From Mallotus nudiflorus (Eukaryota > Streptophyta > Magnoliopsida > Malpighiales > Euphorbiaceae): DNA of 64,000 bases. The DNA lies in NCBI GenBank assembly GCA_947683625.1, contig CANTUR010000166.1:7085001-7149000 (forward strand). Reading direction: 5' to 3'. Below are positions 62,481-64,000 of this stretch, one piece after another; positions within the stretch are counted from its first letter, which is position 1, and the number at the start of each line of letters is the position of its first letter. A model generated the notes under the pieces. That model was not told the origin of the DNA. It did no database searches and saw only the letters and a program-made list of their open reading frames with translations. The position numbers were made by a program, and so were the translations under genes.

Positions 62481-64000
62481 ATCTTTATATTGATAGTTCC
62501 CCTTATAGACAGTGGGGTTTAGCGCGCGTCCAAGATTTTAGCAACCACGACATTGTTTAGGCTCAGTGCCTTAAAGAACACACTAACCACTATCACAAAA
62601 ACATGGTGTGGAGATGAGGAGTCGCCACCCAGGGTAACAACTGAGACAAATCAAAAAGGTGGTACTCAATTCATTAAGAGAAAGCTAGCACCACAACCAG
62701 GAGATTCTGGATACACAATACTAACTTCTTTAGTCTCATGTTCTTTTAGAATAATTTTATAAATAATTATTTCATCCTCTAATTACATGCAATTTTATTA
62801 AACCCTAATTAACATCCATTTAACCCAAAAGGCAACAAGTTAATAAAATTACAAGTAAAAATGCATAAAAAATGCAATATCCCTATATATAAACTATGTT
62901 AATTTTATTTTATAAGTTAGCTAAATCTACATTTTATTTACAAGTGAGAAATGGACTATAGGTGGGCCTACATTTTTATTAATTAGTGAGCCTAGATCTG
63001 TTTATTTTAATTTGTCTAAGGAATGGGCCTAAGTCTAGTCAATTTTAAAGGAAAATCAAATTAGTGGGCCTAAGTCTAACTTGATTTTATTTTAAGTGAA
63101 ATGTGGGCCTAGGTCTATCTATTTTAAAAGAAATGCAATTAAGTGAGCTGAGTTAAGTTTAGATAAGTTTTAATTAACTAAGTGGGCCTAAAATCTAATT
63201 AACCTAATGGGCCTAAATTGATTTTAATTATTTAAAAACCTAAATCATTTTTTAAGCCTATTTATTAAGTGGGTTAGACCTAAACATGGACTTGGGGCCC
63301 AAAAGGATAAAAAAATGAAAAATAAGCACAAAACAAATAAAACATAAAAAATGAATCAAATAAACATTACAATGATTTTCTAAAAAACCCTAATTTAAGC
63401 TACTGCCACCATTGATTTTAATTGATTTTTTACCCAATTGAACCTAATTACTAATTAATTTTAAAGTACAGAAAATTAAATTTTCACTATTCCCACTACT
63501 GGGGCTATTACAAACTACGTACAAAATTAAAATTAAATTATTATACACCTAGAAATTAAAATAACTACACAGAACACCAAAAATGGAAAAATAATAAATC
63601 CTACTGGAAAACAACACAAGTTTATCCATGGCATTCTATGGACCTTCTGCTCAATTTAAATATAGGTAGTATCCTTCTCAATTCGCATGCATATATCAAA
63701 ATAAAAAAATAAATAATCATATTAGTAGTGAAATAAAATAATCAAAACAATAACTAAAAATAAAAGAAAAATCATAAACTGAAAATAATAGAAAAGAGTA
63801 AAAAATGAAATAGAAAATAACACTAAAGATTTAAATGCTATGCAAATGCCCTTTTTGAGCCCCTCAAATTGGATTATCACCATTGAAATTAAAATATTGT
63901 TGATTTTGGACTATTGCTTTCGAAAACTTCAGTATCCAAAATTAGGGTTTTTTGCGTTCGCAGTCTCTCTATTTTTTTCTCATTGTGTCTCTGTGCCTCT
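62481..64000. repeat. Probable part of an unplaced LTR retrotransposon
   Basis: GGAGTCGCCACCCAGG near 62620, with CATTAAGAGAAAGC and AGGAGATTCTGG after it, resembles a conserved block found in LTRs of some large plant gypsy elements (recollection, not a search). From 62950 to 63240 the unit GTGGGCCTAAGTCTA recurs about eight times in degenerate form. No coding domain in the remaining 760 bases. The ORF 62553-62762 covers the conserved block and is not credited. Confidence 0.35.

Overview
The window is nuclear DNA of a flowering plant, most likely a eudicot with a repeat-rich genome. It is very AT-rich, exons are split by GT-AG introns, and the only host genes are plant families: a TOPLESS-type corepressor, a DEAD-box RNA helicase and an NRT1/PTR (NPF) transporter. 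All three are fragments or pseudogenes. No intact host gene, tRNA, rRNA or CRISPR array was found. Most of the window is transposable elements inserted into one another, and several insertions can be dated relative to each other from target-site duplications (TSDs).

Layout. 1-2984: truncated copy of a ~3.5-kb LTR family (copy A). 3110-4445 (minus): TOPLESS-related gene fragment. 3822-15481: a 5.8-kb segment present twice in direct tandem (3822-9661 and 9662-15481), holding part of the TOPLESS fragment and the left end of a Helitron with a DEAD-box helicase exon. 12240-44714: a probable autonomous plant Helitron of about 14 kb once later insertions are subtracted. It carries the helicase exon, an unidentified dsRNA-binding-like exon, a decayed RepHel gene (HUH Rep plus helicase) and a decayed RPA70-like gene. 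Two later insertions lie in it: solo LTR C (17474-20944) in the dsRNA-binding-like exon, and an old Athila-type Ty3/gypsy element on the minus strand (26801-41592, TSD ATTAT) in the last part of the helicase. The Athila element is itself interrupted in gag by solo LTR B (36550-40037, TSD AGTTA).

44715-48311 looks like a second, non-autonomous Helitron placed directly after the first. It contains a poly(A)-tailed LINE-type insertion with a 13-bp TSD. It ends a few bases upstream of the TATA box of an NPF2-like transporter pseudogene (48470-57460). That pseudogene is split by a small Ty3/gypsy element with 0.48-kb LTRs (51303-56604, TSD AATAG), and a 261-bp tandem duplication formed across the junction after the insertion. 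58129-61681 is LTR copy D, with internal tandem arrays. 61682-64000 is repeat-like DNA I could not assign.

Inferred order: host genes and Helitrons first, then Athila (its LTRs differ at about one base in ten over the stretch compared), then solo LTR B inside Athila. The small gypsy insertion in the NPF gene came before the 261-bp duplication. Nothing here appears able to make a full-length functional protein. The most unusual signals are structural: conserved hairpins in the LTR family, a cluster of TGACTC-type motifs shared by the Athila LTR and its pol-env spacer, and a tandem duplication whose two halves have very different ages.
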